DNA from: Chromatiales bacterium (ex Bugula neritina AB1)
GTDB lineage: Bacteria; Pseudomonadota; Gammaproteobacteria; Granulosicoccales; Granulosicoccaceae
Direction: 5' to 3'
DNA: 64,000 bases
Assembly: GCA_001730015.1 (NCBI GenBank)
Contig: MDLA01000138.1
Span: 1 to 64,000, forward strand
In this document: positions 8,643 to 18,447 of the stretch, one piece after another
Numbering within the stretch: position 1 is the stretch's first letter
Layout: every line of letters begins with the position of its first letter
The notes under the pieces: generated by a model
Told to the model about the DNA's origin: nothing
The model's database searches: none
Seen by the model: the letters and a program-made list of their open reading frames with translations, nothing else
Made by a program: the position numbers and the translations under genes

Positions 8643-9263
8643 TTACTTACCTGTTAATTTCGCCCTGCCGGACTCGATCATCTTATCGAGGTAATCGACT
8701 CTATCCTGTCCCCAGAAAACTTCATCTTCGTACACATAAGATGGCGCTCCAATGACATCCAGCGCGATGGCGTCCTGCGAGTTCGCACTGCGAATTTCCG
8801 CCATCTGCGGTTCTTTCGACGCTGTGATTACTGCCTCGCCATTGTGGCCGGCTTTATCCAGCAATTCCGACAACACGGCTTCGTCTGCTATCTGCCGATC
8901 CTGACTCCAAAGCGCTTCACCGACACTAAATAGAAACGGACCCGGATCATCTCCCTGCATTGCCAGCACCGCACAACACAAGTCAGCACGCTCCGGATTC
9001 GCGGGGAAACTATCAGGCTGCGGTATAACACTCAGCCCCCGAAACTCTGCAATCCGCTGCAGTTCCAGCAACCGGTAACGCTGCCTCATCGGCGGGCGCT
9101 GTGGCGGTGGTACCGCTCCGGATATTTTCCACACTTCCATCAGATTCACGGGCTTGTAATTTATTTTTTTTCCGTGCTTTTCAGCAACTGCCGAAAAAGC
9201 CTGATGACCAAACCAGGTGAATGGTGACGTAGAGGTATAAAAATAGTCGATATGATCTGCCAT
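8643..9263 (-). CDS. 2-hydroxychromene-2-carboxylate isomerase family protein (GST kappa/DsbA fold)
   Basis: The 206-residue protein begins ADHIDYFYTSTSPFTWFGH, the kappa-class GST/HCCA isomerase signature, with the catalytic-type serine in the position that DsbA uses for cysteine. The C-terminal VIGAPSYVYEDEVFWGQDRVDYL contains the cis-proline region and a family-typical WGQDR. The family performs glutathione-dependent isomerisation in aromatic breakdown, but no aromatic pathway genes are near. The start at 9263 is chosen because AGGAG lies seven bases upstream; the frame remains open further upstream. Confidence 0.88.
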   Translation of the reverse strand: MADHIDYFYTSTSPFTWFGHQAFSAVAEKHGKKINYKPVNLMEVWKISGAVPPPQRPPMRQRYRLLELQRIAEFRGLSVIPQPDSFPANPERADLCCAVLAMQGDDPGPFLFSVGEALWSQDRQIADEAVLSELLDKAGHNGEAVITASKEPQMAEIRSANSQDAIALDVIGAPSYVYEDEVFWGQDRVDYLDKMIESGRAKLTGK

Positions 9264-9387
9264 GATATTTCTCCTGTTTTTTCCTTTATCATCCAGATGA
9301 GCCGGAACGATTGCAAGCCCGGCGCGCACATCAGGATTACAGAATTTAGAACAAACAGTTAAACGATACTACAGCAAGACTACTAAT

Positions 9388-9999
9388 TCACAGCACTATA
9401 TCAGCAACACGGGAATGATCTAGTACGTATCGGGCGTTGGGTAAATCATTGCGATGCGCCCGCTCAACCGCTTCTGCTTGTGTATGATCGTGCTTTAGCC
9501 ATCGATCAACCAATCGTTCTTCAAGCACGTCTATGGGCGGCCCAAGAAATACACTAAGATCAAAGTATTCCTTTGGGATATCCCATGGTGGAATTTGCAC
9601 CAGTAAATAATTTCCTTCAATCAGGACCACATGATCTGACGGACTGATTATCTGGGCGCATGCGCGGGATACATCCAACACCCGATCGAACACCGGCACT
9701 GCTATTTCTGTTGCCTGATGCATCAGTCGCTCAAGTAATAAACGAAAGCCTGTCACATCAAAGGTATCGGGTGCGCCTTTATATTGCAGTCGATTACGCT
9801 GGCAAAGGATGTTGTTATCGAAATGAAAACCATCCATCGCCACCACTGCAACGCTGGTATGCGGTGCAATCAGGCCGGCAAGCTCTTGCGTTAGAGTGGA
9901 CTTGCCAGACGCGGGCGGCCCGGCAATCGCGACGGTATAGCGCGAACGGCCTAATGAATCAGCCAGTATTTGCGCGGCCAGATCCTGTAGTTTCTGCAT
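9388..9999 (-). CDS. P-loop kinase of the uridine kinase/phosphoribulokinase family (YggC/FrcK-like)
   Basis: From the first ATG the protein has 203 residues. It has Walker A GPPASGKST near residue 28, then VVAMDGFHFDN, a family-typical substrate motif, and VVLIEGNYLLV, the second hallmark. The family phosphorylates nucleosides, sugars or pantothenate. E. coli YggC and the fructose-transport kinase FrcK are close in architecture, but the substrate is unknown. A TTG at 10062 would add 21 basic residues; I prefer 9999 because the family usually starts just before the P-loop helix. Confidence 0.8.
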   Translation of the reverse strand: MQKLQDLAAQILADSLGRSRYTVAIAGPPASGKSTLTQELAGLIAPHTSVAVVAMDGFHFDNNILCQRNRLQYKGAPDTFDVTGFRLLLERLMHQATEIAVPVFDRVLDVSRACAQIISPSDHVVLIEGNYLLVQIPPWDIPKEYFDLSVFLGPPIDVLEERLVDRWLKHDHTQAEAVERAHRNDLPNARYVLDHSRVADIVL

Positions 10000-10132
10000 A
10001 GGGTTAGCTACCGCAACAGGTGCCCGGCGTACCGGGTATTTTTGCTTTTGGATAGCCTGCAAAACGGAATGATCTTCTCAACACGGCAGTATTCCCTGTA
10101 TTGCATGCCAATTGATTATTAACCGGTCGGGC

Positions 10133-11644
10133 TTACACAGAAAAACCACCCAGCTTGGTTTCCAGATACTCCACCATTCCTTCACGCGCGCCCTCACGCC
10201 CGAGGCCGCTGTTTTTCATACCGCCGAAAGGCGCAGCAGCACTGGTCGGATTGATATCGTTAATGCCGATTATACCGAATTGGAGCCCTTCGAACGTGCG
10301 CATCGCTAACGACAGATTCTGAGTATAAACATAGGCGGCCAGACCGTATGTTGTATCGTTCGCCATGGCGAGAATATCGTCATCGTCATCAAAGAGCACC
10401 ACCGGCGCGACGGGGCCGAATGTTTCTTCGCGATAAATAAGCATCTCTTCTGTCACACCGTGAAGTATGGTGGGCGCATAAAAGTAGCCGTTACTGAACT
10501 CGCCGTCGACCAGTCGATCGCCGCCAGCCAGTACCTTTGCTCCTTTGCTGCAAGCATCGGTAACCTGCGCATCGATTTTAGCAATAGCCTGTTCGTTGAC
10601 TAAGGGCCCGATAGCCACTCCCGGTTCATTACCCGCGCCAACGCGCATTTTCGCGACTCGTGCTGTCAGGGTTTCGAGAAAAGCAGTGGCGATATTGCGG
10701 TGGACGAATATCCGGTTAGGGCAAATGCACGCTTGCCCGGTGTTAAGAAACTTGACTAACGCTGCGCCTTTCGCTGCATGAACCGGATCGGCATCTTCAA
10801 AGACGATAAAAGGTGCGTGACCTCCGAGCTCCATCGATACACGCTTCAGCTGACCGGCAGCATCTCTGGCGAGCTTTTTTCCAACGGCGGTTGAACCGGT
10901 AAAAGTCAGCTTTCGAACAACCGGATTACTGCAGAATTCTTCTCCGACAGGGGCTGGATCATTTGCAGTAACCAGATTAACCACACCATCCGGAACTCCG
11001 GCCTCCTGCAGGATTTTGAATACCTCGATGGCACAAAGCGGAGTGGATTCCGCAGGCTTCAGCACAATAGTACATCCGGCAGCCAAAGCCGGGGCCACCT
11101 TGCGGGTAATCATGGAAACCGGATAATTCCAGGGAGTTACAGCGGCGACCACACCAACCGGCTGATGCTGCACGACAAAGCGCTGGTCAGCGCGGCCCGA
11201 CGGTATGGTTTCGCCATAGTTGCGCTTCGCTTCCTCGGCAAACCACAATAGAAAGTCTGCCGCATACTGCACCTCGTTAGCAGCAGCCTTTAATGGCTTG
11301 CCCTGCTCTTGCGTCATCAAAGCGGCCAGCTCATCTTTGCGTTCGAGCATCAATTGCCAGGCACGATATAAAATTGCCGAGCGGTAGTGTGCTGTACTGG
11401 CTGACCACGATTTAAACGCTTCTGCCGCTGCTTTGAAAGCAGCCCGAGCTTCAGCGGCTCCGCCATCGGCTACTCTGGCAATTTCTTCGCCGTTGGCCGG
11501 GTTATAGACCGGAAACGTTGCGGTTGAATCCAGCCATTTGCCATTTATAAAAATTTTCGATATCTCCCTGCAATCCGGAATACGGTTAATTTCTGAGCTT
11601 TTGACCTTCGGGGTCAAACGGCGGCTTATCAAGCAACCGGGCAT
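10133..11644 (-). CDS. gabD: NAD(P)-dependent aldehyde dehydrogenase, succinate-semialdehyde dehydrogenase type
   Basis: The core begins at IFINGKWLDS and continues as a full ALDH: NPANGEEIA, VTPWNYPVSM, GSTAVGKKL, the general base in MELGGHAP, the catalytic cysteine in NTGQACICPNR, and the C-terminal PFGGMKNSGLGREG. The GabD subgroup oxidises succinate semialdehyde to succinate. No ATG, GTG or TTG lies in frame between the upstream gene's stop (11586) and the conserved core. The nearest ATG (11644) is inside the upstream gene, giving a 59-bp overlap and a 28-residue non-conserved leader. An alternative is an ATT start at about 11553 preceded by AGGGAG. Probably co-transcribed with the dehydrogenase upstream. 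Confidence 0.88.
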   Translation of the reverse strand: MPGCLISRRLTPKVKSSEINRIPDCREISKIFINGKWLDSTATFPVYNPANGEEIARVADGGAAEARAAFKAAAEAFKSWSASTAHYRSAILYRAWQLMLERKDELAALMTQEQGKPLKAAANEVQYAADFLLWFAEEAKRNYGETIPSGRADQRFVVQHQPVGVVAAVTPWNYPVSMITRKVAPALAAGCTIVLKPAESTPLCAIEVFKILQEAGVPDGVVNLVTANDPAPVGEEFCSNPVVRKLTFTGSTAVGKKLARDAAGQLKRVSMELGGHAPFIVFEDADPVHAAKGAALVKFLNTGQACICPNRIFVHRNIATAFLETLTARVAKMRVGAGNEPGVAIGPLVNEQAIAKIDAQVTDACSKGAKVLAGGDRLVDGEFSNGYFYAPTILHGVTEEMLIYREETFGPVAPVVLFDDDDDILAMANDTTYGLAAYVYTQNLSLAMRTFEGLQFGIIGINDINPTSAAAPFGGMKNSGLGREGAREGMVEYLETKLGGFSV

Positions 11645-14006
11645 GGTGTTCCACACCCAGCACAGCAACATCGAACTCTGCACCGGGTACAACATACTCG
11701 GATTTTATAAAGCACAGGGCCAGTGACTGCTTGACTGTGTGGCCGTAGGCACCCGAACTGACTCGTCCGACCGGAGTGCCGTCTTTGGTAAATACCGGCT
11801 CTCCTCCGTGGGCATCAGCTGTAGTGACATCAATGGACAGCATCACCAGCTTTTCACGGGCTGTTTTTTCGCTTAACCCTGCCCAGACTTCCTTACCAAG
11901 AAACTCGGGTTTGTCCATTTTTATAAGCCGTTCCAAACCAACTTCGTGCGGCCAGTACTCGGGAGAATACTCTCTTCCCCAGCTACCGTATCCTTTTTCA
12001 AGCCGTAAACTCAACAGCGAGCGGCCACCAACAAGACGAAGCCCGAACGAATTGCCTTCGTCCAGCAGTGCGTCAAACAACGCTTCCTGATGCCTGGTAG
12101 GTACATAAATTTCCCACCCCAGATCACCGGTAAACGACACTCGCATTGCCAGACCTTCAATGCCTGCGATAGTCAGTTTCTGCGACCGCATAAATCGAAA
12201 AGCCTCATTGCTTAAATCTGCGTTAGTCATGCGCTGCAACATCTCGCGCGAGTTCGGCCCCGCTATACTGAAGCCACACCAGTCATCAGTTCGAGATTCC
12301 AGCGTGACTCCGTCGGGCATCGGCACCATTTGCCAGAAACGCTGATGGTATTTCTCTGCCATACCGGATCCGAAAATCCAGAAGTGATCTTCGGCAAGTT
12401 TGGTCACGGTAAAGTCACCGGCAATTCCGCCACGCACACCGAGCATTGGTGTGAGACAGGATCGACCGACTTCTTTTGGTACGTGATTGGCGATAATTTT
12501 ATCGAGCCACTGGCCACACCCCGGGCCCTGAACCTCGTATTTGGCATAATTTGATACGTCGAGCATGCCCACCAATGAGCGCAGTGCTTCGCATTCGTCA
12601 GCAACGGCGTTGAACCAGTCCTGACGTTCAAAGCCGTAGCCTTCAACCGGCTCCACCCCTTCTGCCGCAAACCATAGCGGATGCTCCCAGCCATAATTAA
12701 GGCCGAACACAGCGCCCATCGCTTTTTGCTTTTCATAGACCGGACGTGTTTTGAGCGGTCGACCAGCTTCGCGTTCCTCGTAGGGAAAATGAATTTTGAA
12801 CCGGTTTGCATAGCAGTCCAGCGCTCTGGCCCGCGTGTAGGATTTATTCGGCCAGTCGCCAAAGCGGGCGATGTCCCAGGGGAAGAGGTCAAGTTCCGGT
12901 TCGCCTTCGACAATCCACTGTGCGAGCAACAACCCAAGACCACCGGACTGACTGAACCCCGGAATGATTCCGTTGCAGCAAAAGTAGTTTTTCAAGTCAG
13001 GTACCGGTCCGAACAAGGCCGCGCTATCGGGAGACCAGATCATCGGCCCGTTGATTACTCGCTTAACTCCGGCTGATCCAAGGGCAGGTATGCGATCACA
13101 AGCGCTCTCCAGATTGTCTGCAATGCGGTCTAGATCATCGGGTAGTAACTCATGACCGAAATCCAGCGGTGTGCCGTCCTCGGCCCAGAATCGCCCGTCT
13201 TTTTCGTATGCACCAACCAGCAGGCCATTGCCTTCCTGACGAAGATAAAATTCTGCATCCCGGTCGGCTATCGATGGCAACCGGCGACCCGCTTCGACGA
13301 TCTCCGGGATATCTTCCGTGACAAAATACTGATGTTCCATTGGAATAAGCGGTAACTCCAGCCCGGCCAGGCGAGCAACTTCACGGCCCCATAATCCGGC
13401 GGCGTTTACTAAAACCTGAGTGTGAATATTACCCGCGGGGGTGACGACATCCCAGGTGCCATCGGGTCGCTGATTGGTTTCAACGACCGGCGTAAAGCGA
13501 TGTATTTCCGCACCGTTATTGCGTGCTCCCTTGGCATAGGCATGGGTAACCCCCGATGGATCAACATTGCCGCCATCGGGTTCGAACATCGCACAGCGGA
13601 TGCCGTCAGTATTCAGCAGAGGGTGCATATCGCGGGCTTCACTGAGCGACAATTCATGAAATTCAACATTAAAGTAACGCGCTTTGGCCGCCTGCATCCG
13701 CAACTGATGCTCGCGTTCTCGGGTTTGTGCAAGATAGATTGAGCCGGGCTGAAAAATACCACAGCCCTGACCGGTCTCGGCCTCAAGCTCCTTATAGATC
13801 TTGATGGTGTAGTACTGTAATTTGGAAATGTTGTTGTTATCGTGCAGCCCGTGTATACCCGCCGCCGCATGCCAGGTGGAGCCGGAAGTCAGCTCATCTC
13901 TTTCAAGCAGCATGACATCAGTCCAGCCCAGCTTGGTGAGATGGTAAAGGATGCTGCAACCCACCAGGCCACCACCAATTACTACCGCTTGTGTTTCTGT
14001 TTTCAT
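11586..14006 (-). CDS. FAD-dependent dimethylglycine/sarcosine dehydrogenase-like protein with GcvT domain
   Basis: The 806-residue protein has an N-terminal FAD-binding DAO domain (AVVIGGGLVGCS near residues 7-18; SGSTWHAAAGIHGL where eukaryotic DMGDH/SARDH attach flavin). After about residue 430 there is a C-terminal aminomethyltransferase (GcvT) folate domain (DWCGFSIAGPNSREML; SFTGDLGWEIYVP). Such proteins demethylate N-methyl glycines and pass the one-carbon unit to tetrahydrofolate, yielding methylene-THF. Its partner downstream is an aldehyde dehydrogenase. The start at 14006 is chosen because the FAD motif follows immediately and GGACGGGAA precedes it. The exact substrate (dimethylglycine, sarcosine or another methylamine) is unresolved. 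Confidence 0.88.
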   Translation of the reverse strand: MKTETQAVVIGGGLVGCSILYHLTKLGWTDVMLLERDELTSGSTWHAAAGIHGLHDNNNISKLQYYTIKIYKELEAETGQGCGIFQPGSIYLAQTREREHQLRMQAAKARYFNVEFHELSLSEARDMHPLLNTDGIRCAMFEPDGGNVDPSGVTHAYAKGARNNGAEIHRFTPVVETNQRPDGTWDVVTPAGNIHTQVLVNAAGLWGREVARLAGLELPLIPMEHQYFVTEDIPEIVEAGRRLPSIADRDAEFYLRQEGNGLLVGAYEKDGRFWAEDGTPLDFGHELLPDDLDRIADNLESACDRIPALGSAGVKRVINGPMIWSPDSAALFGPVPDLKNYFCCNGIIPGFSQSGGLGLLLAQWIVEGEPELDLFPWDIARFGDWPNKSYTRARALDCYANRFKIHFPYEEREAGRPLKTRPVYEKQKAMGAVFGLNYGWEHPLWFAAEGVEPVEGYGFERQDWFNAVADECEALRSLVGMLDVSNYAKYEVQGPGCGQWLDKIIANHVPKEVGRSCLTPMLGVRGGIAGDFTVTKLAEDHFWIFGSGMAEKYHQRFWQMVPMPDGVTLESRTDDWCGFSIAGPNSREMLQRMTNADLSNEAFRFMRSQKLTIAGIEGLAMRVSFTGDLGWEIYVPTRHQEALFDALLDEGNSFGLRLVGGRSLLSLRLEKGYGSWGREYSPEYWPHEVGLERLIKMDKPEFLGKEVWAGLSEKTAREKLVMLSIDVTTADAHGGEPVFTKDGTPVGRVSSGAYGHTVKQSLALCFIKSEYVVPGAEFDVAVLGVEHHARLLDKPPFDPEGQKLRN

Positions 14007-14217
14007 TTCCCGTCCTAACCCGTTAACAGCTGAGGCTGTATACAATAGCTGTTCAAAGATTGTGCAGCAGAGCGTTCGATGAAAAAAGACTTCAGACGAC
14101 ATACCTTGCCGTAGGAACGCAATCGATCCCTAAGGCAATTTCAATCGGCGAACTTAAGCGGGTTTGTTAAATGCCGGACCACTCAGGTTACGCACGGCGC
14201 CGCATAGAAAACGCCAG

Positions 14218-15858
14218 TCAATCAAGGAACCCGGAACAATAACGCAACAAACCAGTGGTTGAGTTGTCGTGGCTGCCAATATCACCCGTTTCGAGTTCTT
14301 GTAACACGGTGGACGCCAATTGCTTGCCAAGCTCCACGCCCCACTGATCGAAAGAATTAATGCCCCAGATTTTCCCTTGCACAAACACTTTGTGCTCATA
14401 GAGCGCAATCAGCGAACCGAGAGTTTCCGGCGTGAGCTCTTCCAGTAATAAGGTATTGCTTGGACGGTTGCCACTGAATACTTTATGTGGCGCAATAGCG
14501 TCGATAGCAGCAGGGCTCTGGCCGGATGCGGCGAGTTCCGACCTGGCTTCCTCCAGTGTTTTGCCTTTCATTAGCGCTTCAGTCTGTGCAATGCAATTCG
14601 CCAGCAGCATTTTGTGATGCCCGCCAATCGGGTTCTGTGAAACCGCAGGAACGATAAAATCGGCCGGAATCAAATCGGTTCCCTGATGGATCAACTGAAA
14701 AAATGCATGCTGGCCATTTGTTCCGGGCTCACCCCACAGCACAGCACCGGTGGAATACTCAACCGAGCTGCCATCCATTGCCACACTCTTGCCGTTGCTT
14801 TCCATATCCAGCTGCTGCAAATACGCAGGGAACCGATGCAGATATTGATCATATGGCGCCACAACACAGGTTCGTGCATTGAAAAAATTGCCGTACCACA
14901 CGCCCAGCAAACCCATAATCACCGGCAGGTTGCTGCGGTAATCCGTTTCGATAAAATGCCGGTCCATTTCATGCGCGCCATTGAGCATGGCATCGAAATT
15001 CTGATTCCCTATTGCCAGCCGGATCGACAAACCGATACTCGACCACAGCGAATATCGACCACCGACCCAGTCCCAGAAACGGAACATATTGCGGGTATCG
15101 ATACCAAACTCAGATACGGCTTCTTTATTAGTTGAAACAGCGACAAAGTGACTTGCTATATCTTTTTCTGTTGCTTGTGAGTCGAGAAACCAGTTGCGCG
15201 CGGTGTGTGCATTAGCCAGCGTTTCAAGCGTTGTAAATGTTTTAGACGCTATAATGAACAACGTGGATTCAACATCGACCGCTGCCAGAACCTCAGCTAG
15301 ATGAGTCCCATCAACATTGCTGACAAAATGCATCTGCAACTCACGCTGCTGCCACGGCTTCAACGCTTCACACACCATAAGTGGCCCGAGATCTGATCCA
15401 CCAATTCCTATATTGACGATATGACGTATGGGTTTGCCGGTGAAACCCCGCCACTCGCCACTGCGGATTTTATCGGTGAACTGTGCCGACTGCGCTGCGA
15501 CCTCGTGAACTGCATCAACCACATTGACGCCATCAATTTCAAGCCGGTCACCGCGAGGCATTCGCAAAGCCGTGTGGAGCACCGATCGATCTTCCGTTGC
15601 ATTGATGTGTTCGCCGGAATACATGCGGTTCGCTTCAGTGGCAATATTGCGCGCTTGGGCAAGCGAGATCAGAAGATCCATTGTTCGCTGAACAATGCGA
15701 TTCTTGGAATAATCCAGCAATATTCCGCAGGCAGTTGCTGAAAAGTTATCGAAGCGGCGATCATCCTGTGCGAACAGATCCCGCATCTGTAGTTCTTTTA
15801 CCTCGGCATAATGAGACTGCAGATCCCGCCACGCCGGCAGTTCAGTTAATTTGTGCAC
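14218..15858 (-). CDS. pgi: Glucose-6-phosphate isomerase
   Basis: At 546 residues this is close to the E. coli enzyme length. Signature segments are [10 protein letters not shown] (near 152), [20 protein letters not shown], and the C-terminal [13 protein letters not shown]. It interconverts glucose-6-phosphate and fructose-6-phosphate in the cytoplasm. It is the last gene of a minus-strand set glgX-glgP-pgi, joining glycogen phosphorolysis to glycolysis. The start is a GTG preceded by GGAGG eight bases away. A perfect 7-bp stem lies between glgP and pgi. Confidence 0.97.
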   Translation of the reverse strand: MHKLTELPAWRDLQSHYAEVKELQMRDLFAQDDRRFDNFSATACGILLDYSKNRIVQRTMDLLISLAQARNIATEANRMYSGEHINATEDRSVLHTALRMPRGDRLEIDGVNVVDAVHEVAAQSAQFTDKIRSGEWRGFTGKPIRHIVNIGIGGSDLGPLMVCEALKPWQQRELQMHFVSNVDGTHLAEVLAAVDVESTLFIIASKTFTTLETLANAHTARNWFLDSQATEKDIASHFVAVSTNKEAVSEFGIDTRNMFRFWDWVGGRYSLWSSIGLSIRLAIGNQNFDAMLNGAHEMDRHFIETDYRSNLPVIMGLLGVWYGNFFNARTCVVAPYDQYLHRFPAYLQQLDMESNGKSVAMDGSSVEYSTGAVLWGEPGTNGQHAFFQLIHQGTDLIPADFIVPAVSQNPIGGHHKMLLANCIAQTEALMKGKTLEEARSELAASGQSPAAIDAIAPHKVFSGNRPSNTLLLEELTPETLGSLIALYEHKVFVQGKIWGINSFDQWGVELGKQLASTVLQELETGDIGSHDNSTTGLLRYCSGFLD

Positions 15859-15933
15859 AACACTATCCTCCAGATAGTAAAAAGTCGGTAATGCAGGAAT
15901 CCATTTCCGGTCAGGTAGACAATAAACAGGGTA

Positions 15934-15956
15934 GAAGCACCGAAAAACCGTGCTTC
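15934..15956 (-). other. Hairpin between glgP and pgi
   Basis: GAAGCAC (15934-15940) and GTGCTTC (15950-15956) form a perfect 7-bp stem with a 9-base loop, overlapping the glgP stop codon. No U-run follows, so this is more likely an mRNA processing or stability element than a terminator. Confidence 0.5.
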
Positions 15957-18414
15957 ATCTTTTGTGCCCGAGCAACCAGATGTCATTATTATATTCAGCA
16001 ATAGTCCGATCCGATGAGAATTTTCCGCTTTTCGCTGTATTCAGGATACTCATGGATGTCCAGCGTTCAGTATCTAGATAAGTGTCTGCTGCTATTTGCT
16101 GGGCATCAATGTAGGAACGAAAATCCGCGGCAACCATCCACGGGTCGTGAGGACTACGGATACTTTGAAAAATAGCATCAAAGATTCCAGGCTCAAACTG
16201 ATTGAAGTGACCACTCTCAAGCAGTGCCATTGTCTGTGTAAGATCAGCATCGGCATCGATTATTGCCGATGGATTGTAGTTTGCCCGCTGCGCTTCTACT
16301 TCAGATGCTGTCAGCCCGAACAAGAAGAAGTTACTATCTCCCACCTCTTCCCTTATTTCTATATTCGCACCGTCGAGTGTACCGATGGTCACGGCACCAT
16401 TCATCATGAACTTCATGTTGCCGGTGCCGGACGCTTCTTTTCCGGCCGTAGAAATCTGCTCTGACAAGTCGGCACCCGCACAAATGACTTCCATAGCAGT
16501 TACACGGTAATTCGGTAGAAAAGCAAGCTTCAGTTTACTGCCAACATCGGGATCTTCGTTAATAATTCCAGCCACATTGTTGATCAGCTTTATAATCTGC
16601 CTGGCCATGTAATAGCCGGGCGCTGCCTTGCCGCCGATCAGCACACTGCGTGGTGTCCAGCTATCGGTATCGCCGTTTTTTATTCGCGCGTATAAATGCA
16701 CCACATGCAATACATTAAGCAGCTGTCTTTTGTATTCGTGAATTCTTTTTACCTGAACATCAAAAATGCTCTCGATGTCGAATTCGACACCGCAATCGTG
16801 CTTAACCAGTTCAGCAAGTCGCCGTTTGTTATCGAACTTAATCTGCCGCCACTCTTGTCTTAATGTCTGATCATCAATTTTTTCACAGAGCGCATTGAGT
16901 CTGGGTGTATCGGTCACCCAGCTCTGTCCAATGGTGCGATCGAGCAGGCTTCGAAGCCCCGGATTACAGCCAGCCAGCCAGCGGCGTGGAGTCACTCCAT
17001 TGGTCTTATTGTTGAACTTGTGTGGCCATAGTTCATAGAACTCACTGAACAAACCCTGCTTCAGTAAATCGGTGTGCAGTGCCGCAACACCATTTACCGA
17101 GAAACTACCGGCTATAGCCAGAAACGCCATCCTGACTTGCGGCTCAGCACCCTCTTCTATAATTGACAAGCGACGTTGCCGATCGGAGTCACCCGGCCAC
17201 TTCAGCGCTACTTCGTGTAGAAATCTGGCGTTTATTTCAAATATGATATCAACAATACGCGGGAGTAAATGACGGAATAGACTAACTGACCAGCGTTCAA
17301 GTGCTTCCGGCAGCAATGTATGGTTGGTATAAGCCATGGTCTGAGAGGTAATTTCCCATGCATGGTTCCAGCTGAGTTCGTGGTCGTCCATTAGCAGGCG
17401 CATCAATTCAGCAACAGCAATGCTCGGGTGGGTATCGTTCAGCTGAAAGCAGTTTTTTTCAATAAAGTTATCGAATTTATTTCCATGCGTTGCCACCCAT
17501 TTTGCCAATACATCCTGCAGACTGGCTGAGGCTAGAAAATACTGCTGGCGCAGCCTCAGCTCTTTGCCGTTTTCGCTACTGTCGTTCGGATACAGCACCA
17601 TAGAAATATGTTCTGCTTCATTTTTCGACGCGACAGATTCAGTGTAACGGCCTGCATTGAATTCACCCAGTTCGAATTCATCAGAGGCGGTTGCCTTCCA
17701 GAGGCGCAATGTGTTTACGGTGTTGTTTTCAAAGCCGGGGACAGGGGTATCGTGAGGCACAGCAAGTACAATTTCCGTATCAACCCATCGAACCCGCGAA
17801 GCACCTTCTGCCGTCACATAGAATTCGCTGCGTCCACCAAATTTAATCCGGCGGGTATCCTGTGGTCTTTTGACTTCCCAGACGTAACCTTCACGCAGCC
17901 AGTGATCGGGCTCTTCTATCTGGGCACCGTCGTGTATCTGCTGGCGGAACATTCCGTACTCATAACGAATGCCGTAACCTGTTACGGGTAATTCAAGTGT
18001 GGCGCAGCTGTCGAGAAAGCAAGCTGCCAGACGACCCAGACCACCGTTACCCAGACCTGCATCTGCCTCCTGTTCCTGCAATGTTTCCAGATCAATTCCC
18101 ATTGCATACAACGCTTCTTTTACAGACTCTTCCAGCTTCAGGTTCAGCGTTGCATTGCCCAGCGCACGTCCCATCAGGAACTCCAGCGATAAATAATACG
18201 CGTGTCTGCAGTCGGATTTCAGATACCGTTGTCTGGTAGCCGTCCAACGCTCCATCAAGCGGTCACGCACCGTAAGGGCCAGTGCTTCATACTGTTCCCG
18301 CTGGTCATTTGACTCGGTCAGTGAGCCCAGCGTATGGCTCAGGTGACGGCGGAAATCGTGGTCAATAGCGGAACTGTCCATTGCCAGCGGAGATAGTGGT
18401 GTCAGGTTATTCAT
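15955..18414 (-). CDS. glgP: Glycogen/starch phosphorylase
   Basis: The 819-residue protein is a full-length GT35 phosphorylase. It has the GNGGLGRLAACFLDS active-site region (near 122), an arginine-rich phosphate site, and the PLP lysine in KEASGTGNMKFMMNGA toward the C-terminus. It cleaves alpha-1,4 ends of glycogen with phosphate, giving glucose-1-phosphate. It lies 33 bp downstream of glgX and 96 bp upstream of pgi, so the three genes form a glycogen degradation unit. Confidence 0.97.
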   Translation of the reverse strand: MNNLTPLSPLAMDSSAIDHDFRRHLSHTLGSLTESNDQREQYEALALTVRDRLMERWTATRQRYLKSDCRHAYYLSLEFLMGRALGNATLNLKLEESVKEALYAMGIDLETLQEQEADAGLGNGGLGRLAACFLDSCATLELPVTGYGIRYEYGMFRQQIHDGAQIEEPDHWLREGYVWEVKRPQDTRRIKFGGRSEFYVTAEGASRVRWVDTEIVLAVPHDTPVPGFENNTVNTLRLWKATASDEFELGEFNAGRYTESVASKNEAEHISMVLYPNDSSENGKELRLRQQYFLASASLQDVLAKWVATHGNKFDNFIEKNCFQLNDTHPSIAVAELMRLLMDDHELSWNHAWEITSQTMAYTNHTLLPEALERWSVSLFRHLLPRIVDIIFEINARFLHEVALKWPGDSDRQRRLSIIEEGAEPQVRMAFLAIAGSFSVNGVAALHTDLLKQGLFSEFYELWPHKFNNKTNGVTPRRWLAGCNPGLRSLLDRTIGQSWVTDTPRLNALCEKIDDQTLRQEWRQIKFDNKRRLAELVKHDCGVEFDIESIFDVQVKRIHEYKRQLLNVLHVVHLYARIKNGDTDSWTPRSVLIGGKAAPGYYMARQIIKLINNVAGIINEDPDVGSKLKLAFLPNYRVTAMEVICAGADLSEQISTAGKEASGTGNMKFMMNGAVTIGTLDGANIEIREEVGDSNFFLFGLTASEVEAQRANYNPSAIIDADADLTQTMALLESGHFNQFEPGIFDAIFQSIRSPHDPWMVAADFRSYIDAQQIAADTYLDTERWTSMSILNTAKSGKFSSDRTIAEYNNDIWLLGHKR

Positions 18415-18447
18415 GGGAAATCTCTAGGCCGGAATCATCAGGCCGGG

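Noticed and set aside
11586..14006. A frameshifted pair of genes (FAD oxidase plus separate GcvT)
   Set aside because: The frame is open throughout and the two-domain fusion is a known family architecture.
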